Below are positions 1-7,836 of a stretch of DNA of 64,000 bases, piece after piece. The position numbers and the translations under genes are program-made. Every line of letters begins with the position of its first letter. Position 1 is the first letter of the stretch. The stretch covers positions 1 through 64,000 of the forward strand of contig NZ_JAEUAK010000010.1 in assembly GCF_019511345.1 (NCBI RefSeq), given 5' to 3'. Below the pieces are notes generated by a model. The model was not told the DNA's origin. It worked only from the letters and a program-made list of their open reading frames with translations, and made no database searches. Source of the stretch: Rhizobium mesosinicum. Its GTDB lineage: Bacteria; Pseudomonadota; Alphaproteobacteria; Rhizobiales; Rhizobiaceae.

Positions 1-565
1 CCTCAACCCCAACCAGCCCTCGCCCCGGCCACCAGATCCCCGCCTTCATCAGCGGGGCGGCGGGCGCCGGCTTCTCCTCCCCCGATAGCATCGCCGCCGC
101 ATAGGCCAGAAAGCCCCGGGCATTGGCGTCCCCACCCTCGATCAGGTATTCCCAGAGCGCATTCAAATCCTCAAGCGCCACATTGGAAAACGGCGTCAGC
201 CCGGCATCCGGCTTGGAATCCCCTGGCAGCACCGCAATCAGCGCCCCGCTGCGCGCCGCCACCGCATGCAGCGCCTCCAGCGCATAGTGGAAATAGCTCG
301 CCCCGCCGAGCGCCCGCAAGATGATCAGCTTCGCATGCCGTGCGGTCCGCTCCACATAGGTATCGACCGACATCGGATGCTTCAAGCTCATCAGGCTCGC
401 GAGCCTCAGCGAATACCCCCCCGTTCCGCCGGCATGAGCCGCGGCAATTGCCGCAAGCTCGGTGTCGGCAGCCGACAGGAACAGGATATCGCCCGGCGAC
501 TGACCGAGGTCGATTGCCTCGTCCCCGTCGCTGATCGTTCCCTGCTGGGCCAGAAGCAGATGCAT
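1..565 (-). CDS. cobN: Cobaltochelatase subunit CobN (N-terminal part, cut by the window edge)
   Basis: CobN is the large subunit of the ATP-dependent CobNST cobaltochelatase, which inserts cobalt into hydrogenobyrinic acid a,c-diamide in the aerobic cobalamin pathway in the cytoplasm. The frame opens with ATG (MHLLLAQQGTI) and stays open for 188 codons to the left edge. It contains FLSAADTEL and ALGGASYFHYALE, which I recognise as CobN N-terminal motifs. It begins 9 bp after the cobW stop, so it is the third gene of the riboswitch-led operon cobU-cobW-cobN. The catalytic C-terminal part lies outside the window. Identity rests on the N-terminal motifs plus the operon context. Confidence 0.9.
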   Translation of the reverse strand, partial: MHLLLAQQGTISDGDEAIDLGQSPGDILFLSAADTELAAIAAAHAGGTGGYSLRLASLMSLKHPMSVDTYVERTARHAKLIILRALGGASYFHYALEALHAVAARSGALIAVLPGDSKPDAGLTPFSNVALEDLNALWEYLIEGGDANARGFLAYAAAMLSGEEKPAPAAPLMKAGIWWPGRGLVGVE

Positions 566-574
566 CTTATATCC

Positions 575-1621
575 TCAGACGAGCGCTTCGATCGCCTTGC
601 GCACCGCCTTCTGATCCATCTCGTGCAGGCCGATGACGACAAGGCGCGTGCTGCGCGCTTCGCCCGCTGCCCAGGCGCGGTCGAAATACTGGTCGATACG
701 GGCACCCACGGCCTGCAGCTGCAGGCGCATCGGCTTATCGGACACGTCGATGAAGCCCTTGAGGCGCAGCACGTCATGCTCGGCGATGATGCCCTTCAGC
801 TTCTCGACGAAACCCGCCGTATCCGGGATCGCGCCAAGCTCGACGACGAAGCTGTCGAATTCGTCATGATCATGCGGTTCGCCATCCTCATGTTCCAGCT
901 CGTGATGGGACTTGCGGTTAGCCACATCGCCCTCCGTGCCGACGCCGAGCCCGAGCAGCACGCTTGCCGGCACCTCGCCGTTCTTCGCTTCGATCATCAC
1001 AGGCTTGCGGGCAATGCGCGAGGCGACTTCGCTCTTTACGCGGCCGAGCCCGTCAGCATCGATCAGATCGGTCTTGTTGAGCACGATCAGGTCGGCGCAG
1101 GTCAGCTGATCCTCGAACAGTTCCTCGATCGGGCTTTCATGATCGAGCGCTTCATCCTCGACGCGGCGCGCATCGACGGCATGGTGGTCATCGGCAAAAC
1201 GCCCGGCGGCAACGGCGGCGCTGTCGACCACGGTGATGACACCGTCAACGGTGACTTCGCTTCTGATGTCCGGCCAGTTGAAGGCCGCGACCAACGGCTG
1301 CGGCAAGGCAAGGCCAGAGGTTTCGATGACGATATGGTCAGGGCGCTGATCGCGCTCCAGAAGCTTGGTCATGGTCGGAATGAAATCGTCGGCCACCGTG
1401 CAGCAGATGCAGCCATTGGTGAGCTCGATAATATCGTCCTCGGTGCAGTTCTCCGCGCCGCAGCCCTTCAGCACATCGCCGTCGACGCCGAGATCGCCGA
1501 ACTCGTTGATGATGAGCGCGATCTTCTTGCCGCCGGCATTGGTGAGCAGGTTGCGGATCATGGTCGTCTTGCCGGCGCCGAGAAAGCCGGTAATGACGGT
1601 TGCGGGGATTTTCTGCTGCAT
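575..1621 (-). CDS. cobW: Cobalamin biosynthesis protein CobW (COG0523 G3E GTPase)
   Basis: CobW is a G3E-family P-loop GTPase thought to supply cobalt to CobNST. The 348-residue protein has a Walker A motif near the N terminus (TGFLGAGKTT, about residues 10-19), the metal-binding CxCC motif (GCICCTV), a GTPase specificity motif NKTD and the C-terminal CobW_C domain (VLRLKGFIDV). A His/Asp/Glu-rich stretch in the middle (HHELEHEDGEPHDHDEF) is typical of metal chaperones of this family. It lies 4 bp after cobU and 9 bp before cobN, so all three are probably co-transcribed under the upstream cobalamin riboswitch. A zinc-specific COG0523 role is possible in principle, but the cob context argues strongly for CobW. 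Confidence 0.96.
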   Translation of the reverse strand: MQQKIPATVITGFLGAGKTTMIRNLLTNAGGKKIALIINEFGDLGVDGDVLKGCGAENCTEDDIIELTNGCICCTVADDFIPTMTKLLERDQRPDHIVIETSGLALPQPLVAAFNWPDIRSEVTVDGVITVVDSAAVAAGRFADDHHAVDARRVEDEALDHESPIEELFEDQLTCADLIVLNKTDLIDADGLGRVKSEVASRIARKPVMIEAKNGEVPASVLLGLGVGTEGDVANRKSHHELEHEDGEPHDHDEFDSFVVELGAIPDTAGFVEKLKGIIAEHDVLRLKGFIDVSDKPMRLQLQAVGARIDQYFDRAWAAGEARSTRLVVIGLHEMDQKAVRKAIEALV

Positions 1622-1625
1622 GGAA

Positions 1626-2135
1626 CTAACCCTTCATTTTCAGCGGCAAACCCGCTGCGATAAAATAAACATCCGAGGCCGAAGCCGCGATCATCTGGTG
1701 CAGCCGGCCGGCATGGTCGCGAAACTCCCGCGCCATGCGGTTCTCCGGCACGATGCCGAGACCGACTTCATTGGAAACGATGACGAGCTGCGCCTTCGCC
1801 TGCGGCAGGAAGGCGGCGAGCGCCGCGGATTGAGCAGCGATATCGCGCCCCTCCATCATCAGGTTGGTGAGCCAGAGCGTCATGCAGTCGACCAGGATCG
1901 CCCTGCCCTCACCATCGATGGCGGCAAGTGTTTCGGTAAGCGCCAGCGGCTCCTCATGCGTGGTCCAAGAAGGACCGCGTTCGGCCTTGTGCTGGTCGAT
2001 GCGCGCCCGCATCTCCTCGTCCCAGGCCCGGCCGGTGGCGATGTAGTGGCGGTCGAGGCCGCTTGTGGTGACGAGGTTTTCGGCGAAGCGGGATTTGCCG
2101 GAGCGGGCGCCCCCGAGGATGAAGGTGGCGGTCAT
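1626..2135 (-). CDS. cobU: Bifunctional adenosylcobinamide kinase / adenosylcobinamide-phosphate guanylyltransferase (CobU, called CobP in rhizobia)
   Basis: This enzyme phosphorylates adenosylcobinamide and then adds GMP to give adenosylcobinamide-GDP, a late step in nucleotide-loop assembly. The 169-residue protein has the P-loop [10 protein letters not shown] at residues 5-14, then the family motifs [23 protein letters not shown] and [21 protein letters not shown] chose the ATG at 2135 because AGGAG lies 9 nt upstream; a TTG two codons earlier sits too close to that site. It is the first gene after the cobalamin riboswitch leader (about 200 nt of spacer) and is followed after 4 bp by cobW. 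Confidence 0.95.
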   Translation of the reverse strand: MTATFILGGARSGKSRFAENLVTTSGLDRHYIATGRAWDEEMRARIDQHKAERGPSWTTHEEPLALTETLAAIDGEGRAILVDCMTLWLTNLMMEGRDIAAQSAALAAFLPQAKAQLVIVSNEVGLGIVPENRMAREFRDHAGRLHQMIAASASDVYFIAAGLPLKMKG

Positions 2136-2339
2136 GCGCAAACGCTCCTGAGAGAGAGGATGCGGCGGCTTGTTCCGGGTCTACTTTTATGAGCGATGGG
2201 GGGTGCCACATAGTCGACGCAAGAGGCCGAAAGCACCGCACCGACGCCTCCAAATCGCACCGCTGAATCATATCCTTCAGCCAAGACAACCTCCGTGCTG
2301 GCAGCGGGCAAAACACCCAGTTGGGCATTATGCCCGGCA

Positions 2340-2676
2340 CGGATGGCAGGTCTCCTGGCTCGCAGTTCTCGGCCGCGACAGGGGCAGACCGTTTCCGGTC
2401 GCCCCTGATCGTGCCAGCGGATCTGCCTCGCCTTCCCGGCTGCATCTCGTGAAAGGACGGACGATTCGTAGAATTAGAGGCGTCCTGCCCCGGCTGATCA
2501 CGATGCATTTCCAGTGGCTTTTCCGGCACTTGCCCCGCCTTGCCCGCCCGCAGAATGCGAGGCCGTCGGCGCAGCAGTAAAAATGCCGGACGGAAGACCC
2601 TGACTGCTCTACAGTCGCGGGGTCGGCTGTGATGAAGGCGCCCGGTTTGGGTCCGCCCCGTCACATTCCCTTTTCA
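2340..2676 (-). promoter_or_regulatory. Cobalamin (AdoCbl) riboswitch in the cobU-cobW-cobN leader
   Basis: Read on the minus strand, the region carries the ordered core elements of the cobalamin riboswitch: AAAAGGGAA near 2665-2673, GACCCCGCGACTGT at 2611-2624, the B12 box GCCACTG at 2512-2518, CCGGGAAGGC further down and the closing GAGCCAGGAGACCTGCC at about 2345-2362. At roughly 335 nt it is longer than many examples because the peripheral arms around the B12 box are extended. A GC-rich segment with short complementary blocks follows before the cobU start and could form the expression platform. High cobalamin is expected to reduce expression of the operon. Confidence 0.93.
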
Positions 2677-2927
2677 TCCGGAAGGCGTGAGGCCGATCCG
2701 GAACCATCCATTATATGGATCCATGGTTAAGCGCGTGCAACCCCCATGTCAATTGCCGCGCAACGTCCCGCTGACGTTCACCCGTACTTACACTACCAAT
2801 ATTATCGTCTTTAATCAAAGGCTTACGTCACAAAAACTTTACGGCTCTGTCGGTATTTCGCCGCAATTGCCGCCCATGCGGATGCCGACTCCGCCCTTGA
2901 CCCCCACTCCTGCCGCCTAGTTTTCTC

Positions 2928-4721
2928 ATGATGCTCTCCCGAATGGACATTCGCCGCCTCGGCCCTCTTGGCACAGCCTTCGATCCGCGACGCCTGCGCG
3001 CGCTCATTCGCCACAGCGAAATGGGAATGGTCTTCGCCGGCGCGCTTGTCGGTATCGTATCGGGACTTGCGGTCACAGCCATGAGCTACGTCTCGGAAGA
3101 GATGCACAGTCTGATCTTCGGCATCGACGGAACGACGAGGCTCAGCGCCTCGCAGATCGACAGCAAGTTCCTGCTGATGACGGCTCCGGTTGCCGGCGGC
3201 ATGCTGCTCGGACTATTGCTCTTCATTCTCGCCAAATGGCGCAAGAAGCCGATGGTCGACCCGATCGAGGCCAATGCGCTACATGGCGGACGCCTCTCGC
3301 TGACCGACAGCATCCTCGTCGCCATCCAGAACCTCGTTTCCAATGGTTTCGGCGCATCCGTCGGCCTGGAAGCCGGTTATACGCAGCTTGCCGCCGGCAT
3401 CGCCTCGAAGTTCGGCCTGAAGCTGCAGCTGCGCCGCGCCGACATGCGCGTCCTCGTCGGCTGCGGCGCGGCCGGTGCGATTGCCGCCGCCTTCAACGCG
3501 CCGCTGACCGGCGCCTTCTACGCCTTCGAGCTGATCATCGGCAGCTACACCATTATCTCGCTGACGCCTGTCGTCGTCTCAGCGCTTGTCGCAACCCTCG
3601 TTGCGCGCCTTCTTGCCGGCAGCGATTTCATCATCGATGTCGGCAGTTTCGGCGCTGTCCAGCCGGCCGACTACGTGCCGGCCATCGCGCTCGGTGCCTT
3701 CTGCGCCGGCGTCGGCATCCTCATCATGCAGGGCGTCTCCTTCGTCGAGGAACTCGCGCGCAAGAGCGCAATCGCACTGCCCTTCCGCCCGGCGCTCGGC
3801 GGCATCGTCGTCGGCCTGCTGGCGCTGGTCTCGCCGCAGGTGCTGGCCGCCGGCCACGGCGCGCTGCATCTGAACCTCTCCCACGAGATCACGATCCCTG
3901 CTTTGATCGGTCTCTTCCTTCTGAAGTCGGTGGCGTCCGCCGTCTCCATCGGCTCCGGCTTCAGGGGCGGCCTGTTCTTCGCCTCGCTTTTCATGGGCGC
4001 GCTGCTCGGCAAGCTCTTTGCCTATTCCGCCCCCTATTTCGCCGATGCGACGCTGACGCCTGTGATCTATGCCGTGGTCGGCATGAGTTCGCTCGCCGTC
4101 GCCGTCATCGGCGGGCCGCTGACCATGACCTTCCTGGCGCTGGAGATCACCGGCGACTTTCCGATCACCGCCCTGGTGCTTGCCGCCGTCATCACCTCCT
4201 CGCTTGTCGTGCGCACCACCTTCGGCTACTCCTTCGCCACATGGCGCTTTCACCTGCGCGGCGAGAGCATCCGCAGCGCCCATGATGTCGGCTGGATCCG
4301 CAACCTGACCGTCGACAAACTGATGCGATCAGACGTGAAGACCGCGAAGCTCGGGATCACGCTGGACGCCTTCAAGGAGGCCTTCCCCATCGGCTCGACG
4401 CAGCGCGTCATCCTCGTCGATGACGGCGACAAATATGCCGGTCTCGTGCTCGTGCCGGAAATCTACGCCAACCCCACCAGCGCGCAGGACGAAGGCCAGC
4501 AGCTGACCGATTTCATCCGCTATAAAAACGATTTCCTGCAGCCGCAGATGAACGCCAAACAGGCGGCCGCGATCTTCGACAAGACAGAAAGTGAAGCGCT
4601 CGCCGTCGTCAACAACCTCATCGAGCGCAAGGTGATCGGCCAGCTCAGCGAAAGCCACACGCTGCGCCGCTACAGCGAAGAGCTCGACCGCCGGCGCCGA
4701 GAGGTTTCAGGCGAGATCTGA
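2928..4721 (+). CDS. ClC-family chloride channel / antiporter with C-terminal CBS-like domain
   Basis: An integral inner-membrane ClC protein of 597 residues, expected to move chloride or exchange it for protons. The membrane domain covers about residues 30-430. It shows the ClC features in variant form: a GLEAG segment in place of GREGP, keeping a candidate gating Glu, then AAFNAPLTGAFYAFE, and GSGFRGGLFFASLF for the third signature. A soluble C-terminal region (VDKLMRSDVKTAKLG, then VILVDDGDKYAGLVL) looks like a CBS-type module. The first ATG is used; an ATG five codons later is also possible and neither has a clear ribosome site. The 3' end overlaps the convergent cyclase by 15 bp. Substrate direction cannot be told from sequence. 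Confidence 0.9.
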   Translation: MMLSRMDIRRLGPLGTAFDPRRLRALIRHSEMGMVFAGALVGIVSGLAVTAMSYVSEEMHSLIFGIDGTTRLSASQIDSKFLLMTAPVAGGMLLGLLLFILAKWRKKPMVDPIEANALHGGRLSLTDSILVAIQNLVSNGFGASVGLEAGYTQLAAGIASKFGLKLQLRRADMRVLVGCGAAGAIAAAFNAPLTGAFYAFELIIGSYTIISLTPVVVSALVATLVARLLAGSDFIIDVGSFGAVQPADYVPAIALGAFCAGVGILIMQGVSFVEELARKSAIALPFRPALGGIVVGLLALVSPQVLAAGHGALHLNLSHEITIPALIGLFLLKSVASAVSIGSGFRGGLFFASLFMGALLGKLFAYSAPYFADATLTPVIYAVVGMSSLAVAVIGGPLTMTFLALEITGDFPITALVLAAVITSSLVVRTTFGYSFATWRFHLRGESIRSAHDVGWIRNLTVDKLMRSDVKTAKLGITLDAFKEAFPIGSTQRVILVDDGDKYAGLVLVPEIYANPTSAQDEGQQLTDFIRYKNDFLQPQMNAKQAAAIFDKTESEALAVVNNLIERKVIGQLSESHTLRRYSEELDRRRREVSGEI

Positions 4722-5858
4722 GGCAATGGCCGCCGATTTTCGAGCCGATGCTACAATCGGATCCGCGAGCTTGAACACGTCGGCCTTCCTCGAAAAGCCG
4801 CGCAATTCGAACGATCCAAGACCTTCGCAGGCGACACCGCACGCAGCCGCGAAACTTTCCGACATCAGAAGGGGCTGCCCGAGCTCGCCGCAGAGTTTCT
4901 CGATCCGCGACGCCTCGTTGACGGCCCTGCCGATCACGGTGAAGTCGAGCCTGCCGCGGGCGCCGATATTTCCGTAAAACACTTCTCCGAGGTGCAGGAC
5001 GACGTCGACACCGATGTCAGGCCCACCCTTGCCTGTCCGCTCCCGGTTCAGCACCTCGTTGGCCTTCAGCATGTTCCGGGCCGAAGCGAGTGCTGCACGG
5101 CATGCCTTTTCGGGATCATCCCCTTCCCCGCTGCCGATCGGAAAGATCGCCAGCACGCTGTCGCCCATGAATTTGAGGATCTCCCCGGAATTTTCCTCGA
5201 CATGCCTGCCGATCAACTCGAAATGCGCGTCCAGAAACCCGGCGATTTCGCCCGGCTGATAGACCTCGGTCAATCCTGTGAAATTGCGGAGATCGGCAAG
5301 CAGGATCGCAGCATTGATGGATCCGCCCTTGCCTCTCTGCGCCTCGCCTGCAAGGATGCGTGCGCTTGTCTTGGCACCCGTGTAAACGGCCAGGATATCG
5401 GCGGCGGTTTTCGATGCGGCCATGCGGTAGCAGGCGAGCCCGAGAACCGGAATAAGCGTTGTGACGGTCATCAGTTGGTCGTCGGAAAACCCGCCCGGTA
5501 CGTCGCTGGTCAGCGACAAGCTGAAGCCGCGCAACGCAACCTCCTTCGGAAACTCGAAAATGCTGATCACGTGATCCGTGCCCCCGGCAAGCGCGAATTC
5601 CTTGAGCCGCGGGTACTCGAGCCCCTCTCCGTCCGCCAAATTCCAGCGCCCCTTTCTTTCACCGCGGCTCAACAGATGAAATGTCGGCGTCTTCTCAAAG
5701 TTGCGTTCTTCGATGCCGCCATGTTCGGAATTTTCGATGGTCGTTACCCCACCTCGCACGAAATTGGCCGCGACGCCGCGGTACATCGGATGAAGGGACG
5801 GCATCGTTATACTGGCCCGCCAGATCGGAAAGCCCTCCGCGATCAGCCGCTCGCACAA
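4707..5858 (-). CDS. Class III adenylate cyclase (N-terminal start uncertain)
   Basis: A cytoplasmic nucleotide cyclase converting ATP to cAMP. The C-terminal catalytic domain has the metal-binding Asp in LLADLRNFTGL, the second Asp in KFMGDSVLAIFP, and the transition-state Asn/Arg in FTVIGRAVNEASR. Lys in LKFMGD and Asp in RLDFTVIG are the adenine-selecting residues of adenylate rather than guanylate cyclases. The N-terminal part is the sensor-like domain seen in many rhizobial cyclases, with no membrane segment. The coordinate given starts at a TTG, but the same frame upstream (IHWLIEQGITSEHIGDLVAG) looks coding up to about 5930 and has no ATG, GTG or TTG before the in-frame stop at 5961-5963. 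The true start may be a rare ATT at 5928-5930, or the 5' end may be damaged. Confidence 0.88.
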   Translation of the reverse strand: MCERLIAEGFPIWRASITMPSLHPMYRGVAANFVRGGVTTIENSEHGGIEERNFEKTPTFHLLSRGERKGRWNLADGEGLEYPRLKEFALAGGTDHVISIFEFPKEVALRGFSLSLTSDVPGGFSDDQLMTVTTLIPVLGLACYRMAASKTAADILAVYTGAKTSARILAGEAQRGKGGSINAAILLADLRNFTGLTEVYQPGEIAGFLDAHFELIGRHVEENSGEILKFMGDSVLAIFPIGSGEGDDPEKACRAALASARNMLKANEVLNRERTGKGGPDIGVDVVLHLGEVFYGNIGARGRLDFTVIGRAVNEASRIEKLCGELGQPLLMSESFAAACGVACEGLGSFELRGFSRKADVFKLADPIVASARKSAAIASDLA

Positions 5859-6045
5859 GCCCGCAACGAGGTCGCCAATATGCTCGCTCGTGATTCCCTG
5901 CTCTATAAGCCAATGAATATGATCGCTAATTTTGGAATCTCCACATGGACCGTCACAGTTCTATGATCGCGAAATCGGGCAAATGGGCGGCGTTTGCGAA
6001 CCGCGCCACCGCACCATCAGGAGATCGCCTCGCCGGCCGAGGTCG

Positions 6046-6345
6046 CTAGCCGTCGAGCCCGGCGACGACGACCGCCGGGCAGGCGCGCAGAGAGTGATAC
6101 CTGGCATTATCTTCATTCGCCTGTTTTACCTCGTCATACCACTCGCGCGCGATGGACGCGGTGCGGAATTCGATGATGACGAGCCTGTTCATCCGACGGT
6201 CTCCCTGAACCGGCTGGACCTTGCCTCCGCAAGCTCTGACGTTGCCTCCATGGAACGTCACGTCAGGTGATATGCATGCGAGATAATCATCGATCGCCTG
6301 ATCTTCGATATCGGGATGGATTTCGAGAATGAAATAAGCGCTCAT
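6046..6345 (-). CDS. DUF1330 family protein
   Basis: A 99-residue protein starting MSAYFILEI, which is the typical opening of DUF1330 proteins, small ferredoxin-like alpha/beta-barrel proteins. Further family features are FHGGNVRACGG, VIIEFRTASIAREWYDE and the ending around RYHSLRACPAVVVAGLDG. The ATG at 6345 is preferred to upstream starts because it begins exactly at the domain. It is divergent from the marR-type gene at 6449 across about 100 bp, so that regulator may control it. No enzymatic function can be assigned. Confidence 0.85.
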   Translation of the reverse strand: MSAYFILEIHPDIEDQAIDDYLACISPDVTFHGGNVRACGGKVQPVQGDRRMNRLVIIEFRTASIAREWYDEVKQANEDNARYHSLRACPAVVVAGLDG

Positions 6346-6426
6346 CGATCTCTGCCTCCGACAGGGCCGGACAGCCATGCGAGAGTATCGACATGACGCC
6401 GACGATTACTTAGAATATCGAAACAA

Positions 6427-6443
6427 TTAGTTCGGAGATCTAA
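6427..6443. promoter_or_regulatory. Imperfect inverted repeat, candidate MarR operator
   Basis: The 17-nt element TTAGTTCGGAGATCTAA has six of eight symmetric base pairs and lies in the divergent gap between the DUF1330 and marR-type genes, 5 nt before the proposed regulator start. Position and AT-rich ends suit a MarR dimer site for autoregulation, but binding is inferred only. Confidence 0.4.
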
Positions 6444-6448
6444 ACGTT

Positions 6449-6937
6449 TTGCCACAAAAGTCAACCGGCCGCCTCGCGCGCTACATCCCGACGGTCCAGC
6501 TGTTTTCAGCCAGGCTGGTGCTGTTCCATCAGAAGATGGCCGAGAAAGTTGGTCTGACAGGCACCGAATTCAAGTGCTTCCGGCTGCTGGAGCAGCTCGG
6601 TCCGCTGTCGATGACGGCCCTGTCGCGCGAGGTCGGGTTGAAGGTAGGAACGGTCAGCGGATTGATCGACAAGCTGGAGGCGACCGGCTTCGTCGTCAGG
6701 CAACGGGATGAGACGGACAAGCGTCGCCTTGTCCTGGTTGCCTGTCCCGAGGCCTCGGCACGCGCCAGCTCGCTCTACGAGGAGCATGGCGAGGCGATGG
6801 CCGCACTGCTGGAGACCTACAGCGAGGCCGAGTTCAATCTGCTGCTGACGTTCCTGACCGATATCGGCAATGTCCTCGCCCGTACCGCATCCACAGCATC
6901 GGAGGAACTGATTCCCGAGCGGTCCTCCGCCCCTTGA
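6449..6937 (+). CDS. MarR family transcriptional regulator
   Basis: A 162-residue winged-helix DNA-binding protein. The core runs from LTGTEFKCFRLLEQLGPLS through MTALSREVGLKVGTVSGLIDKLEATGFV (recognition helix) to the wing RQRDETDKRRLVL, which is the diagnostic MarR Asp-Arg wing motif. The start is taken as TTG at 6449, preceded by GGAG about 11 nt upstream; the first ATG is 30 codons in and would remove the first dimerisation helix. Divergent from DUF1330, with a candidate operator in between, and convergent with the SDR gene. The ligand is unknown. Confidence 0.88.
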   Translation: MPQKSTGRLARYIPTVQLFSARLVLFHQKMAEKVGLTGTEFKCFRLLEQLGPLSMTALSREVGLKVGTVSGLIDKLEATGFVVRQRDETDKRRLVLVACPEASARASSLYEEHGEAMAALLETYSEAEFNLLLTFLTDIGNVLARTASTASEELIPERSSAP

Positions 6938-6963
6938 GGAGCGGCGGGAAACGCCGGCCCCCC

Positions 6964-7743
6964 TCACATCCTGACCGTCATGCCGCCGTCGACGGTCAGC
7001 ACGTGCCCGTTGACGAAAGAGGCGGCACCGCTTGCAAGAAACAGCGCCGCGCCGGCGATCTCCTCCGGCCGGCCCCAGCGCTGGGCCGGGATGCGCTGGC
7101 GCACGAAGGGCATCAATTCCTCATTCGCAGCCATCGCCGCATTCGTCTCGGTCGCAAACCAGCCTGGCGCAATCGCGTTGCTGGTGATGCCATGCGGGCC
7201 GAACTCGACCGCCATGGCGCGCATCAGGCCGGTCAGGCCCTGCTTGGCCGCCGGATAGACGCAGTCGCCGGGCATGACGACATGGCCGCTGATCGAAGTC
7301 ACCGCGATCAAGCGCCCGTAATTACGCCGCTTCATCAGCACGGTTGCGTCCCGCGAGAGCGTCATCGCTGCGGCCAGGTCGGTGCGCAACAACTCGATGA
7401 TGGCATCGTCGTCGAAATCGGCCAGCGGCCGCCTGTCGCGGGCGCCGACATTGTTGATCAGGATATCGAGACGGCCATGGAGCTTTTCGATGTCCGCCAT
7501 CAGCGCACGCTGGGCCTCTCGGTCGGCGATGTCGAAGGCGGCAGCCTGCGCCGCACCACCAGCGGCGCGGACGGCCCTTACGGCATGTTCCAGCGTCGCC
7601 GCCGTGCGCCCGGTGACGATGACATGTGCGCCGGCCTCGGCAAGTGCGCGTGCCATCTCGAAACCCAGGCCGCGACCGCCGCCGGTCACGAGCGCCACCT
7701 GGCCCACCAGTGAAAATCTATCCAATATGCTCATGGTTTTCAT
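6964..7743 (-). CDS. SDR family oxidoreductase (gluconate 5-dehydrogenase-like)
   Basis: A cytoplasmic NAD(P)-dependent short-chain dehydrogenase of 259 residues, the usual classical-SDR length. It has the Rossmann motif TGGGRGLG near residue 20, NNVG in place of NNAG, the catalytic Ser in VTSISG, YPAAK as the YxxxK pair, and the usual C-terminal GHVLTVDGGMTVRM. The arrangement resembles gluconate 5-dehydrogenase/3-oxoacyl reductase-like SDRs, but substrate cannot be read from sequence. An ATG three codons later (7734) is an alternative start. A 21-bp palindrome about 27 bp upstream matches one before the MarR-GNAT gene at 55.9 kb. Confidence 0.9.
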   Translation of the reverse strand: MKTMSILDRFSLVGQVALVTGGGRGLGFEMARALAEAGAHVIVTGRTAATLEHAVRAVRAAGGAAQAAAFDIADREAQRALMADIEKLHGRLDILINNVGARDRRPLADFDDDAIIELLRTDLAAAMTLSRDATVLMKRRNYGRLIAVTSISGHVVMPGDCVYPAAKQGLTGLMRAMAVEFGPHGITSNAIAPGWFATETNAAMAANEELMPFVRQRIPAQRWGRPEEIAGAALFLASGAASFVNGHVLTVDGGMTVRM

Positions 7744-7769
7744 CGCTCTTGATCAGAAACGCTGCGCAA

Positions 7770-7790
7770 TTAATGGACTCAGTCAACTAA
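7770..7790. promoter_or_regulatory. 21-bp palindromic operator candidate upstream of the SDR gene
   Basis: The right arm is AGTCAACTAA and the left arm TTAATGGACT, around a central C, so eight of ten arm positions are symmetric. The right arm is the exact complement of the left arm of the site at 55823-55843. The location, 27 bp before the SDR start, suits repression or activation of that gene. The regulator is inferred, not shown. Confidence 0.5.
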
Positions 7791-7836
7791 TTTGGCAATA
7801 GGAGAACGATGCTGATGAACGCAGGCCATATCCGGC

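Noticed and set aside
266-1663. Long open frame antisense to cobW and cobN (465 codons, plus strand)
   Set aside because: It mirrors the conserved cobW frame; high GC third positions leave the opposite strand free of stops, and the translation has no recognisable domain.
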